The notes beneath the pieces were generated by a model, which saw only the letters and a program-made list of their open reading frames with translations, was not told the DNA's origin and did no database searches. The translations under genes and the position numbers were made by a program. Source: Aliivibrio_A sp016764915 (GTDB taxonomy: Bacteria; Pseudomonadota; Gammaproteobacteria; Enterobacterales; Vibrionaceae). From it: a DNA stretch of 64,000 nt. The stretch is taken from positions 1,364,001-1,428,000 of the forward strand of contig OZ245058.1 in NCBI GenBank assembly GCA_965224595.1, read 5' to 3'. Position 1 is the first letter of the stretch. Each line of letters begins with the position of its first letter. Positions 8,161-17,741 of this stretch are shown here, in pieces.

Positions 8161-9693
8161 ATGCATCAACTTACTATTAAGCCAGGACACCTTACACTGG
8201 CACAACTTCGTAAAATCAGCCGTACACCGGTAACGCTATCACTTGACCCTAGCTGCCACGAAGATATTAATGCTAGCACTAAAATTGTGAATAATGTCAT
8301 TGCTGAAAATCGTGTTGCATATGGCATCAACACTGGATTCGGTCTGCTTGCCAATACTCGTATTGCTCCAGAAGATCTTGAAACTCTACAACGCAGTATT
8401 GTACTGTCTCACGCTGCAGGCATCGGCCAACTCATGAACGATGAAACTGTGCGTGTCATGATGGTGCTTAAAATTAACAGCCTTGCTCGCGGTTTTTCTG
8501 GGATTCGCCTTTGCGTTATCGAAGCATTGATGCAACTGGTTAATGCGGAAGTTTACCCATGCGTTCCTAAAAAAGGCTCAGTGGGTGCCTCTGGCGATCT
8601 GGCCCCTCTGGCGCACATGAGTACCGTTCTACTAGGTGAAGGTGAAGCTCGCTATCAAGGCGAAATTATTTCTGGCGCTGAAGCCCTGAAAATTGCGGGC
8701 ATGGAAAAAATCACCCTAGCACCTAAAGAAGGACTGGCGCTTCTCAATGGCACACAAGCTTCTACTGCTTTTGGTCTTGAAGGTCTGTTTGCTGCTGAAG
8801 ATCTGTTTGCTTCAGCAACACTGTGTGGCGCGATGACAGTGGAAGCGGCGCTCGGTAGCCGACGTCCATTTGATCCACGTGTACACCGTGTTCGTGGTCA
8901 TCGTTCACAAATGGACTCTGCGGCAATGTATCGTCACATTTTGGACACCAGCAGTGATATTGGCAATTCACACACCGCATGTGAAAAGGTTCAAGACCCG
9001 TATTCACTGCGTTGTCAGCCTCAGGTAATGGGTGCATGTTTACAACAAATCCGTAACTCAGCTGAGATATATGAAGTTGAAGCCAACTCCGTATCTGACA
9101 ATCCATTAGTATTTGCCGACGATGGAGATATCATCTCTGCCGGTAACTTCCACGCAGAACCGATTGCAATGGCCAGTGATAACCTCGCCCTTGCGATTGC
9201 TGAGATTGGCAGCTTATCTGAGCGCCGTATGGCTCTGCTTATTGACAGCGCTTTAAGTAAGCTTCCTCCATTTTTGGTGGATAATGGCGGTGTCAATTCC
9301 GGCTTTATGATCGCTCAAGTGACCGCCGCAGCATTAGCAAGTGAAAATAAATCACTCGCTCATCCAGCATCGGTTGATAGTTTACCAACGTCTGCCAACC
9401 AAGAAGACCATGTTTCTATGGCTACTTTTGCTGGTCGTCGTCTCAAAGACATGGCAGAGAATACTCGCGGAATTTTAGCGGTTGAGTTGTTAGCAGCGGC
9501 GCAAGGGCTCGATTTCAGAGCACCGCTTAAGTCATCTCCTCTGGTTGAACAAGCCAAAGCAGAACTTCGTGAGCGTGTTGATTTTTATGATAAAGACCGC
9601 TATTTCGCACCGGACATTGAAAAAGCAAATCAACTGATCCTTGAAGCTGCACACAATAAACTTGTTGCTGCTGAAATGTTGCCTAGCCTCTAA
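8161..9693 (+). CDS. hutH: Histidine ammonia-lyase
   Basis: This 510-residue enzyme deaminates L-histidine to urocanate. The Ala-Ser-Gly triad that autocyclises to the MIO cofactor is at residues 143-145 in GSVGASGDLAPLAHM. Other conserved stretches are YGINTGFG and NQEDHVSMATFAGRR. An AGGAGA ribosome-binding site precedes the ATG. It is the last gene of hutIGUH, although it encodes the first step, and is followed by a strong bidirectional terminator. Confidence 0.97.
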   Translation: MHQLTIKPGHLTLAQLRKISRTPVTLSLDPSCHEDINASTKIVNNVIAENRVAYGINTGFGLLANTRIAPEDLETLQRSIVLSHAAGIGQLMNDETVRVMMVLKINSLARGFSGIRLCVIEALMQLVNAEVYPCVPKKGSVGASGDLAPLAHMSTVLLGEGEARYQGEIISGAEALKIAGMEKITLAPKEGLALLNGTQASTAFGLEGLFAAEDLFASATLCGAMTVEAALGSRRPFDPRVHRVRGHRSQMDSAAMYRHILDTSSDIGNSHTACEKVQDPYSLRCQPQVMGACLQQIRNSAEIYEVEANSVSDNPLVFADDGDIISAGNFHAEPIAMASDNLALAIAEIGSLSERRMALLIDSALSKLPPFLVDNGGVNSGFMIAQVTAAALASENKSLAHPASVDSLPTSANQEDHVSMATFAGRRLKDMAENTRGILAVELLAAAQGLDFRAPLKSSPLVEQAKAELRERVDFYDKDRYFAPDIEKANQLILEAAHNKLVAAEMLPSL

Positions 9694-9727
9694 GCACTTT
9701 TCACTCGCAAACATGAGAGAGACAAAA

Positions 9728-9760
9728 AAAGGCTTAAAAGCACACCGCTTTTAAGCCTTT
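9728..9760. terminator. Bidirectional terminator between hutH and yqfB
   Basis: AAAGGCTTAAAAGC pairs with GCTTTTAAGCCTTT around a short loop, a 14-bp stem. On the minus strand it is followed by seven T residues, making it a strong terminator for yqfB. On the plus strand the tail is TTTCTTC, adequate for hutH. Confidence 0.85.
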
Positions 9761-9790
9761 CTTCTATTTGATTAAAACCCTTATAGAGAA

Positions 9791-10117
9791 CTAAACCAAA
9801 TGATATGAGATTACGTATAATTGACCCAACGCTGGATAGATCTCTTTAATCACCGCTTTTAATTCAGCGAGTGTCATATTCTCTTGAGTCGCATGATACT
9901 CACCCAGTTCATCAAATAAAATAGGCTCAACCGAATCAATCTGCAATTGACAGAACCAACGTGACTCCTCTAACGTCTGAACATCAACCACCGTGCCCAC
10001 TTGGTACTCTTTTTCTGACTCATCACGAATGGTAATCACTTTTTTACCTGACAATATATCTGCTTCAAATCGAGCAAAAAAAGTCAATACTGTTGGTGCT
10101 TGTTTCATCTCGGTCAT
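9791..10117 (-). CDS. yqfB: ASCH-domain N4-acetylcytidine amidohydrolase (YqfB-like)
   Basis: The protein of about 108 residues matches E. coli YqfB from memory. It has TFFARFEADILSGKKVITIR near the N terminus, then DESEKEYQVGTVVDV and the conserved HATQENMTLAELKAVIKEIY. YqfB is an ASCH-fold enzyme that hydrolyses N4-acetylcytidine. The K-T/V-I-T-I-R-D-E-S core is intact. I place the start at ATG 10117, 8 bases after AGGA; a GTG at 10141 and an ATG at 10126 are in frame. It follows yegD by 36 bp on the same strand, so the two probably share a transcript. Confidence 0.85.
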   Translation of the reverse strand: MTEMKQAPTVLTFFARFEADILSGKKVITIRDESEKEYQVGTVVDVQTLEESRWFCQLQIDSVEPILFDELGEYHATQENMTLAELKAVIKEIYPALGQLYVISYHLV

Positions 10118-10153
10118 GCTTGTCATCCTAGTTACTATCACAATGCGTTGTCA

Positions 10154-11500
10154 TTAACGAAAGCAGCGCTCTGCCCAGTAGGTTAGCCCTGAGGTTACCG
10201 AACCAAAGTAGTCCCCACCGATGATCTCGATATTGGGCAGTTGCTGCTGTAAAGCGTTACGTAAAATTGGAGAACGCGCTGATCCGCCCGTAATATAGAT
10301 AACATCCGGCTTTATTTGTGCCTGTTTGATGACATCATCCACCAGCTCATTGATTTTTTGCTGTGGAATGGCAATCGCACGCTCTAGCTCTTGTGTATTG
10401 ATTTGCAGATTTTCATCAATGTAGTTCAAGTTTACATCACAGTGTGCACTCTCAGACAGGGCGATTTTGCATTTTTCTGCATCACGCACCACACGATAGC
10501 TGAGTTTTTCATTATACAACTTAATCAAACGCGCAAACTTATCCGGCTGCTGAGCATTTCTAAGTAGACGATCCAAATCACTTCTATTGGTTTTAGCGTA
10601 AAAATCACTCTGGGCGGCCACATTGTTAATAGCGACTGGATTCCAGAATTGACTCATCGGCATATCAATACCTTTCAATGTTTTCGTTTCACTGCCAAAC
10701 AGCGGCATCAGTTTACGATACGCTAGATGGATATCTAAATCATTTCCGCCAATTCGACAACCTGAGTGCGCTAATGTGCCTTCTCGTCTGTCGACAGAAT
10801 TCAACCAAGATGGTCCCATTTTAATGATCGAGCAATCGGTCGTTCCACCACCAATATCAACCACTAATACAGTTTTGTCTTGAGTTAAACTCTGCTCAAA
10901 GCTCAAACCAGCAGCAACGGGCTCTAATTGAAACTCAATCTCTTTGAATCCCGCTCTTTTCGCTGCCGACTCTAAAATGGTAATCGCTTGACGGTTCGCC
11001 TCATCACCTTTATTGCCCTGAAAGTTAACTGGACGTCCAATCACTGTCTGAGTGATCTCTTGTTGTAGCGATTTTTCTGCTTGATGCTTAATGTTACACA
11101 TCATGGCGCAGACTAAGTTTTCAAAAAGGGCAATTTGCACCTCTTGTAACCCAGTCACCCCTAAAAAAGATTTTGGGGATTTAACGTAATAGACCTCTTC
11201 AGGATCCTCCATGTAGAGATCCAATGCGGCTTGACCAAACAACAGCGATTGAGCATCGACACGAATGTCCTCTGCTCGGTTGAAAGCAATCGCTTGATGT
11301 AGAAGCTGCTCGCCAATACGAGATGAGGGCTTAATGTTCCAATGTTTGAACAGATATTCACTGACTGCCTCTCGTGTTGGCGCACAGAGAGTAGAAGGAA
11401 TAAATCTACTTTCCCCTTCTAAATTAATGAGTTGTGGCACTCCATTAACCATATGAGCCATTGCACAACTTGCTGTACCGTAATCAAAACCAACAAACAT
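10154..11500 (-). CDS. yegD: Hsp70-family chaperone-like protein YegD
   Basis: This 448-residue protein has the actin/Hsp70 ATPase core. The phosphate-1 motif is FVGFDYGTASCAMA at the N terminus, phosphate-2 is LVVDIGGGTTDCSII near residue 208, and the adenosine motif is VIYITGGSARSPILRNAL near residue 402. It ends there, so the substrate-binding domain of DnaK is absent, as in E. coli YegD (about 450 residues). Its role is not established. AAGG precedes the ATG. It is probably co-transcribed with yqfB. Confidence 0.9.
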   Translation of the reverse strand: MFVGFDYGTASCAMAHMVNGVPQLINLEGESRFIPSTLCAPTREAVSEYLFKHWNIKPSSRIGEQLLHQAIAFNRAEDIRVDAQSLLFGQAALDLYMEDPEEVYYVKSPKSFLGVTGLQEVQIALFENLVCAMMCNIKHQAEKSLQQEITQTVIGRPVNFQGNKGDEANRQAITILESAAKRAGFKEIEFQLEPVAAGLSFEQSLTQDKTVLVVDIGGGTTDCSIIKMGPSWLNSVDRREGTLAHSGCRIGGNDLDIHLAYRKLMPLFGSETKTLKGIDMPMSQFWNPVAINNVAAQSDFYAKTNRSDLDRLLRNAQQPDKFARLIKLYNEKLSYRVVRDAEKCKIALSESAHCDVNLNYIDENLQINTQELERAIAIPQQKINELVDDVIKQAQIKPDVIYITGGSARSPILRNALQQQLPNIEIIGGDYFGSVTSGLTYWAERCFR

Positions 11501-11662
11501 ACCGATACCTTAAGTTATTGAGGGGCGTTGATTTTACTGGTTAATCCAGTTTTGGCAACTCTCTTGTCCGTATATCCTGAAATTTTGTTACTTAAATATG
11601 TCTTCTCTAATTTAACTTGCTATACTCCGCGAAATCTCAAATAAGGTAATTTTATTATTATT

Positions 11663-12394
11663 ATGCAACTAGCCAAATTTTATTCAGAATCTGACAGTAA
11701 ATTTCAATTCAGCCGTGAACAATCAAGTGATTTTGCTAAAAAAATTGCCCGAGATTTCAATCCGATACATGATATAGACGCCAAGCGTTTCTGTGTGCCT
11801 GGCGACTTATTATTTGCTGTTCTGCTCTCTAAAACTGGCATTAGTAAAAAAATGCATTTTGATTTTTCAGGCATGGTGAATGATGGTATTCAGCTCTCAA
11901 TTTCTCACAACAGTGACAATGAATATGCGCTTGCTTCGAGTGATGACATCAGCAAAGAATTTTTAACGGTCACTCGCTCTGGCGAAATTAATGATAATTC
12001 TGAGTTCATTGAGCATGTTGTTGAGAATTATGTTCAATTTTCTGGCAAAAACTTTCCGCACATTATGGTGCCACTAATGAAAGAGAAGCAGTTGATGATT
12101 AATCCTGCTCGTCCATTAGTCATTTATGAAAGTATGGAGCTGGAATTTACTCGCCTTGATCTTAGCAATCCAGAAGTTGAATTTACTGGAGCAACAATGG
12201 ATGTTGAGGGAAAACGTGGCATTATAAGTTTAAACTTTACCTTCACCGAAAACGGTGTTGCTGTCGGCCATGGTATCAAACGCATGATTGCAACAGGTCT
12301 TAAACCTTATGAAGATGACGCAATGGATGAGTTGGTTGAAAAATTCAACCTGCGTAAAGAGAAGTTTCTAGCCGCTAACTCCATTGCTGCTTAA
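11663..12394 (+). CDS. DUF3581 family protein
   Basis: This 243-residue protein matches the DUF3581 family known from Vibrio and other marine gammaproteobacteria (from memory). The N-terminal segment RDFNPIHDIDAKRFCVPGDL resembles the hydratase-type motif of hot-dog-fold proteins (D-x-N-P-I-H-x-D), so a thioesterase/dehydratase-like fold is possible. No membrane segment or signal peptide is present. A -10-like TATACT lies upstream and a strong terminator follows. The AGG nearest the ATG is unusually far away. Function is unknown. Confidence 0.75.
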   Translation: MQLAKFYSESDSKFQFSREQSSDFAKKIARDFNPIHDIDAKRFCVPGDLLFAVLLSKTGISKKMHFDFSGMVNDGIQLSISHNSDNEYALASSDDISKEFLTVTRSGEINDNSEFIEHVVENYVQFSGKNFPHIMVPLMKEKQLMINPARPLVIYESMELEFTRLDLSNPEVEFTGATMDVEGKRGIISLNFTFTENGVAVGHGIKRMIATGLKPYEDDAMDELVEKFNLRKEKFLAANSIAA

Positions 12395-12414
12395 CCTCTG
12401 CTTATCACAAATAT

Positions 12415-12444
12415 AAAAGGCTTCTTAATAGAAGCCTTTTTTGT
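12415..12444 (+). terminator. Rho-independent terminator after the DUF3581 gene
   Basis: AAAAGGCTTC pairs with GAAGCCTTTT across the loop TTAATA and is followed by a T-run. It lies between two convergent genes and may serve both. Confidence 0.9.
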
Positions 12445-12453
12445 GTCTATCGT

Positions 12454-15400
12454 TTATAACAGCGCTTGTAATGGGTGCTTCATCTTAATTTTGTCCAGTC
12501 TTTTTGATTGGCTACGACATGAATAGCCAGTGGCTAAGCACCTATCTTGCGGCAATTTGTCTAAGTTAGGCTGCCAGCTCAGTGCAAAAATATCTTTTGA
12601 GGTTTGCAGCTTATCCGCCTCATGCCCAAATGTCCCAGCCATCCCGCAACAGCCCACCGGAATGGTTTGCAGAGTGATCCCAAAGTGCAAAAAAATGGCG
12701 CCCCACTCTTGTTCAGAATTTGGCAGCATAGTTTTTTCGGTGCAGTGACCAAATAAATACCAAGGTTTGATATCTTGAGCACCTAGAGATTGGAAATCCT
12801 GCAGTCTTGGCAGCAACCACTCATGCACCAATAACACCTCAAAATCGCCACGTTTGTCTCCCAGAGCCTCTTTATACTCATCGCGATAACAAAGCACTAA
12901 CGCTGGGTCTACACCTACCAAAGGGATATTAAGCTCTGCTATCTCAGCCAAAAACTCAGCAGTCGATGATGCGGTTTTTGCAAACGCTCTCAAAAATCCT
13001 TTTACGTGCTGTGCCTTACCATTGGGTTTAAACGGCAATAGTAATGGTTTCTTACCTAAATTTTGTGCTAATAGAACAAAGTCAGCCACCACGTCAGCAT
13101 CATAAAAGCTAGTAAATGGGTCTTGCACAATCAACACATAATTATTTCGTTCTGACTCTGACAACGCTTTTAACCATTCAAGATCAAATTTGGCGGGGTG
13201 TTGTCCGGCAAACCGTTCAGCTAACGTCGGAATAGACAGTGCCGGGGTGTCTACATAACCAACAGCCGATTTAGTCAAGCTTTGCACCCAACGCGGCGTC
13301 ATCACGGCATTAACAACTGCGGGCATTTTTGCCATCAGCGGTAACATCGTTTCAATGTTGCCCACCAGGTAATCTTTAACAGGACGCTGATAACGGTCGT
13401 AATAGATATTCAAGAAACGCGATCGAAAGCTTGGAACGTCCACTTTGATTGGACACTGACTGGCACAGGCTTTACAGGCTAAACAGCCGTTCATTGCCTC
13501 ATACACTTCATGTGAGTAGTCATACTCGTTTTTCTTGTTATAGCTGTTTTTTAACCTATCAATGATCTGTTTAATGCTAGGTCGATGAGTCAACAGCTGT
13601 TGTTCAAGCTCAATAGGATCGATACCTTGATCAGCCAACTGTCGTAACCACTCACGCACTAAACCAGCACGACCTTTGGGCGAGTGGCGTCGGTCTGCAG
13701 TCACCTTCATCGAAGGACACATTGGCGAATCGACATCATAATTAAAGCATAATCCGTTACCATTACACTCCATCGCTTGATTAAAACTGTCTCTCACCTC
13801 AACGGGGATCTGACGATCGTAATAACCTCGTTTAGTGTCAGACACTTTTACCAACTGCGCATCACTATTGAGTGGCGTGCAAATTTTACCTGGATTCATT
13901 TTATTATCAGGATCAAACGATGCTTTCACTCGTCGAAGTTCAGTAAACAGTTCATCACCAAAAAAAGCGGGGCTGTACTCTGAACGAAAACCTTTACCAT
14001 GCTCCCCCCACATTAAACCGCCATATTTAGCGACTAACGCAACCACTTCATCCGAGACTTCATGCATCAGCTGTTCTTGTTTAGGATCACACATATCCAG
14101 CGCAGGCCTGACGTGTAATACACCTGCATCCACGTGACCAAACATGCCGTAGTGAAGTTCTTTGCTGTCTAATAACTGGCGAAACTCTACGATAAAATCG
14201 GCTAAGTGCTCAGGTGGAACACAGGTATCTTCAGCAAACGCGATTGGTTTGGCGCTGCCTTTAGTCGCGCCTAACAGACCCACCGCTTTTTTACGCATGT
14301 TATAAATGTGTCCGATGCTGGCCACATCATCACAGATTTGGTAGCCAATAACGCCGCACTCTTCTGTCTGTTGCATCCGCTCTAACTGTTCAGCTAGCGC
14401 TGTGGCTTGCTGGTTCACCTCCTCGATGTCATTACCGGCAAATTCAACCATGTTAATACCCAGCATCTCTTTACCAGCGACATCGGAAATCAACGCTTTC
14501 ACACTGTGCCAAACAATATCAGCACGCGCTAAATTTAATACTTTTGAGTCGATGGTTTCCACTGACAATGCATTGGCTTCAACCATAAATGGCGCATTAC
14601 GCAATGCCGAGTCAAAGCTGTTGTATTTAATGTTAAGCAGCACCCTTGCCTTTGGAATTGGCGTGATGTTCAATTTGGCTTCGGTAATAAAGGCTAATGA
14701 CCCTTCTGCGCCACATAACACTCGAGTGATATCAAACAGTGTTAGCTCATCATCGTAAGCATTTTTAAGATCGTAGCCGGTTAAAAATCGATTCAGTGGA
14801 GGAAATTTATCGATGATCTGTTGGCGCTTTTCACGACACACTTGCTCTGTCACTTTTAATGCTTGAGTGGCGTAGCTGTTATCACTCAACCTAGCTATGT
14901 CGACAAGCGATTCAGGTCCCGTTTGCAGAGACGACCCATCGGCAAATACCGCTTCAAGTGATAAGACATGATCTGAGGTTTTACCGTATCGTAATGAGCC
15001 TTGTCCAGACGCGTCTGTATTGACCATCCCCCCGATAGTCGCACGATTACTGGTCGAAAGATCCGGTGAGAAGAAGTAACCATGAGGACGCAGAATATCG
15101 TTCAATTGGTCTTTAACCATGCCGCTTTGGACTCTTACCCAACCCTGCTCTACATTCAGCGCCACTAATTTATTCATATGACGAGACAGGTCAACAATAA
15201 TACCCGGCGTCAGTGATTGCCCATTGGTACCCGTACCCCCGCCTCGTGCGGAGAAAGTGACTGATTTAAATTGAGACTGGGAGGCAAGCTGGCCAATGAG
15301 AATGACGTCATTGGTACTTGTAGGGTGAATAACCGCTTGCGGAAGTTGCTGATAGACACTGTTGTCAGTGGCTACCGCAAGTCGACTTGCGTACTGTTTT

Positions 15401-15495
15401 TCAATATCCCCTTTAAAACCCAATTTAGACAGCTCTTCTAAATAGTCGAGAGTATGAGAATCAATTGCTGATTGGTAATGTAATGCCGGTATCAT
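12454..15495 (-). CDS. ydiJ: FAD/Fe-S oxidoreductase YdiJ (D-2-hydroxyglutarate dehydrogenase type)
   Basis: This protein of about 1013 residues matches E. coli YdiJ in length and order. An N-terminal FAD-binding type 4 domain carries SARGGGTGTNGQSLTPG near residue 75. A lactate-dehydrogenase-like C-terminal FAD domain follows (FGHVDAGVLHVRP). A ferredoxin-like 4Fe-4S motif, CLACKACASQCPIKVD, is near residue 669, and the cysteine-rich VGCCGMAGTFGHE is near 948. Homologues oxidise D-2-hydroxyglutarate and feed electrons to the quinone pool. I start at ATG 15495, with AAGGAAAG upstream, rather than the longer frame from 15531. It is a monocistronic-looking gene, convergent with DUF3581. Confidence 0.9.
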   Translation of the reverse strand: MIPALHYQSAIDSHTLDYLEELSKLGFKGDIEKQYASRLAVATDNSVYQQLPQAVIHPTSTNDVILIGQLASQSQFKSVTFSARGGGTGTNGQSLTPGIIVDLSRHMNKLVALNVEQGWVRVQSGMVKDQLNDILRPHGYFFSPDLSTSNRATIGGMVNTDASGQGSLRYGKTSDHVLSLEAVFADGSSLQTGPESLVDIARLSDNSYATQALKVTEQVCREKRQQIIDKFPPLNRFLTGYDLKNAYDDELTLFDITRVLCGAEGSLAFITEAKLNITPIPKARVLLNIKYNSFDSALRNAPFMVEANALSVETIDSKVLNLARADIVWHSVKALISDVAGKEMLGINMVEFAGNDIEEVNQQATALAEQLERMQQTEECGVIGYQICDDVASIGHIYNMRKKAVGLLGATKGSAKPIAFAEDTCVPPEHLADFIVEFRQLLDSKELHYGMFGHVDAGVLHVRPALDMCDPKQEQLMHEVSDEVVALVAKYGGLMWGEHGKGFRSEYSPAFFGDELFTELRRVKASFDPDNKMNPGKICTPLNSDAQLVKVSDTKRGYYDRQIPVEVRDSFNQAMECNGNGLCFNYDVDSPMCPSMKVTADRRHSPKGRAGLVREWLRQLADQGIDPIELEQQLLTHRPSIKQIIDRLKNSYNKKNEYDYSHEVYEAMNGCLACKACASQCPIKVDVPSFRSRFLNIYYDRYQRPVKDYLVGNIETMLPLMAKMPAVVNAVMTPRWVQSLTKSAVGYVDTPALSIPTLAERFAGQHPAKFDLEWLKALSESERNNYVLIVQDPFTSFYDADVVADFVLLAQNLGKKPLLLPFKPNGKAQHVKGFLRAFAKTASSTAEFLAEIAELNIPLVGVDPALVLCYRDEYKEALGDKRGDFEVLLVHEWLLPRLQDFQSLGAQDIKPWYLFGHCTEKTMLPNSEQEWGAIFLHFGITLQTIPVGCCGMAGTFGHEADKLQTSKDIFALSWQPNLDKLPQDRCLATGYSCRSQSKRLDKIKMKHPLQALL

Positions 15496-15616
15496 TGCTT
15501 CTTTCCTTTTCCCTATGTCTACTGAATCCATCAGTATGGGATTTTTATAATTAACTCCACTTTACAACATTCCGTTACAGTAAAAAATTCTAATCTAAGT
15601 TATTCACATAAAATAT

Positions 15617-16696
15617 TTATAATTCAGGCGTGATGGCCGCGCACTGCACTTTCAATTGATTAAGCGCGTCAGTAAATTGCGTATTCTTAAAAGAGTCTTG
15701 ATCAAATCGAAGTAACTTAGCTTTTTGCCAGCTCTGAACAGAAGCGCCATTGCCATAGCGTATTTGATACACAAAGCGCTCCTCCTCTTGTCGTACATAT
15801 TCTAAATTAGCGGCAATACGTAACGGCCTGGTTGGTCGATGAAGATAATAGAAGAAATCAGCATCACAGTTACTCACAATGAATGACCCTTGCTCATTTT
15901 TAATCGCTATGTAGGGAATAAAACTGTTCATGTAATATCTAAGTTGCCATTGCCCTAACGATTGAGATGTCATTATGTTTAATACCTCAGCCACAGCCAC
16001 TGTTTTTAGCTCAACCGTGTTTGTTTGATGGCGACTGATCGCCTCTGGTATTTGTTGTGGCTTTATAGCTTCTACTGGCTTCTCAATAACCGGCTTGTTA
16101 ATCATGGCGCGGATAAACGTGATAAAATTCGAATCAACTTGCTGATACAAAGTAACCCCTCCGGCTAGGGAAAGCAGTAATATTGTGATCAATGCAATAA
16201 CTTTCATTCGACTTGGACTGGCAGATTTATTGGCGTGCTTATGTAACTGACTTTGTCTATTTTTAAAAGTGAAGATCTGTTTTTCGGCTTCTGAAAGTAA
16301 GATCCTTGTTTTCATTAACTCTTCATTTGATTGATTCAGTTTCTGTTGCAATATTTTACCGTCATTCATCTTTCCCGAGACTGTTTTTCTCTGTTGAGTT
16401 GCATATTTTAAGTTCTCTTGATGCAGTTTGCTATTCTCACCTTTAAGTTTAGTAATCAACTTATTCATAGATTGTGTTTGCATGACGGTTTCAGCATCAG
16501 CCGAACTGGAGCTATACACATCTTGAACGCCACTGCCTGAAACTACTTTTTCATAAGCACGATTGATCAGCATCATCAGAGCAGGATTACCCCCTTTGTC
16601 TGGGTGCACCCTATTGCTTAGTAATTTATATTGGCGTTTTACCTCTTGCTCACTACTATTTGGAGTAGTGCCCAGAATATCGTGATAGCAATCCAT
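15617..16696 (-). CDS. Membrane-anchored J-domain protein
   Basis: This 359-residue protein has an N-terminal J domain with the catalytic HPD at residues 31-33 (LLSNRVHPDKGGNPALMML). A predicted coiled coil lies at about 75-155, a single transmembrane segment at about 164-184 (VIALITILLLSLAGGVTL) and a C-terminal domain of about 175 residues that I do not recognise. The J domain should stimulate a cytosolic Hsp70 (DnaK), with the C-terminal part outside the inner membrane. It is not DjlA, DjlB or DjlC by architecture. It stands alone upstream of ydiJ, 122 bp away on the same strand. Confidence 0.75.
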   Translation of the reverse strand: MDCYHDILGTTPNSSEQEVKRQYKLLSNRVHPDKGGNPALMMLINRAYEKVVSGSGVQDVYSSSSADAETVMQTQSMNKLITKLKGENSKLHQENLKYATQQRKTVSGKMNDGKILQQKLNQSNEELMKTRILLSEAEKQIFTFKNRQSQLHKHANKSASPSRMKVIALITILLLSLAGGVTLYQQVDSNFITFIRAMINKPVIEKPVEAIKPQQIPEAISRHQTNTVELKTVAVAEVLNIMTSQSLGQWQLRYYMNSFIPYIAIKNEQGSFIVSNCDADFFYYLHRPTRPLRIAANLEYVRQEEERFVYQIRYGNGASVQSWQKAKLLRFDQDSFKNTQFTDALNQLKVQCAAITPEL

Positions 16697-16899
16697 TTAA
16701 CCAAAACCTGTTTGACGTTAACAAAAAAGAAATTACAATGCATATATATAGTATTGATTCTAATTTAGTTATCGGATGAAATAAACAAAGCTTGAATATA
16801 AGTAGTTAAAGTCCTATCTCTCATTCTGGTGTTTTATCGGTATACACACTAATTAAAATCAGGCATAACTCGGCTATGATCCTTTCTGAGAATTAAATA

Positions 16900-17586
16900 A
16901 TGAAAAAAACAAAAACAGTCAATACCGAAGATATACTCCTTAAACTGTGTCAATCAGTTACTGGTGTACTATCTAAAGCAACAGATGCATCAATCAACTA
17001 TTCAGCGATGGTTCAAAAGATAAACAAAACCAGTTTAAAGCCTGATGTTGGCTGTTTTGTTCTTTTTGATGGTGGTTTCTCAGGTCTAGTTGTGACTAAC
17101 TTCACCTCAGCAGCTGCACTTGAAATTTATCAAGACTATATGTTGCACATGGGTATGCCACTTGAAGAGTTAGCTATCATGCATACCTCTGATGAAGTAG
17201 GGAACGTACTTGGTGAATTAATGAATCAAATCATTGGTGATTTCACAGGTAAAATACAAAAAGATTTACAGACTTCAATTACCCAAAATCAACCAAAAAT
17301 GTTAGCGTTAAACAAACAAGTTAACTTGTCTGTTGATACCAATTTAGACCGCCCACAAGCACGCCGTGTCACTTTCACAACTCAGAAGAACAATATTTTC
17401 TACCTTGAACTGGCGATGGACAAAACTGAGTTCATCCAGCTGCATGATTTTGAAAAAGAAGAAGACACTTGCCCAGACACTATTATTGAACAAGAACGTC
17501 TATCTCGACTACAGAAAAAAGAGTCTCCCCCAACAAAATCACAAACAGAAATTGACAACGATCTGCTCGATGAGCTTGGCATCTAA
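16900..17586 (+). CDS. DUF3334 family protein, CheX-like
   Basis: This 228-residue protein resembles DUF3334, a family of Vibrio and Shewanella (from memory). The central segment MHTSDEVGNVLGELMNQIIG resembles the E-x-x-N helix of CheC/CheX/FliY phosphatases, which acts on phosphorylated CheY; here the pattern is E-V-G-N. The C terminus is charged and low in complexity, ending in NDLLDELGI. It is cytosolic and probably monocistronic. A link to chemotaxis or flagella is an inference from the fold resemblance only. Confidence 0.7.
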   Translation: MKKTKTVNTEDILLKLCQSVTGVLSKATDASINYSAMVQKINKTSLKPDVGCFVLFDGGFSGLVVTNFTSAAALEIYQDYMLHMGMPLEELAIMHTSDEVGNVLGELMNQIIGDFTGKIQKDLQTSITQNQPKMLALNKQVNLSVDTNLDRPQARRVTFTTQKNNIFYLELAMDKTEFIQLHDFEKEEDTCPDTIIEQERLSRLQKKESPPTKSQTEIDNDLLDELGI

Positions 17587-17611
17587 ACGCCTATTGTTTA
17601 GTTGAAATTTG

Positions 17612-17648
17612 TACATCTCATATTATTATTAATACAATATGAGATGTA
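17612..17648. terminator. Perfect 13-bp palindromic hairpin after the DUF3334 gene
   Basis: TACATCTCATATT (17612-17624) pairs with AATATGAGATGTA (17636-17648) over an 11-base loop, 25 bp after the stop codon. The following TTTC makes it a plausible intrinsic terminator, though the stem is AT-rich and could also be an operator. Confidence 0.55.
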
Positions 17649-17741
17649 TTTCACTCAATTACCCCCATCAAACAGTTTTACCTTTCACATTTCTGCTTCA
17701 TCAAGTAAAATAAGCGCCCTTTTTAGTATTTGGATCTCTCT

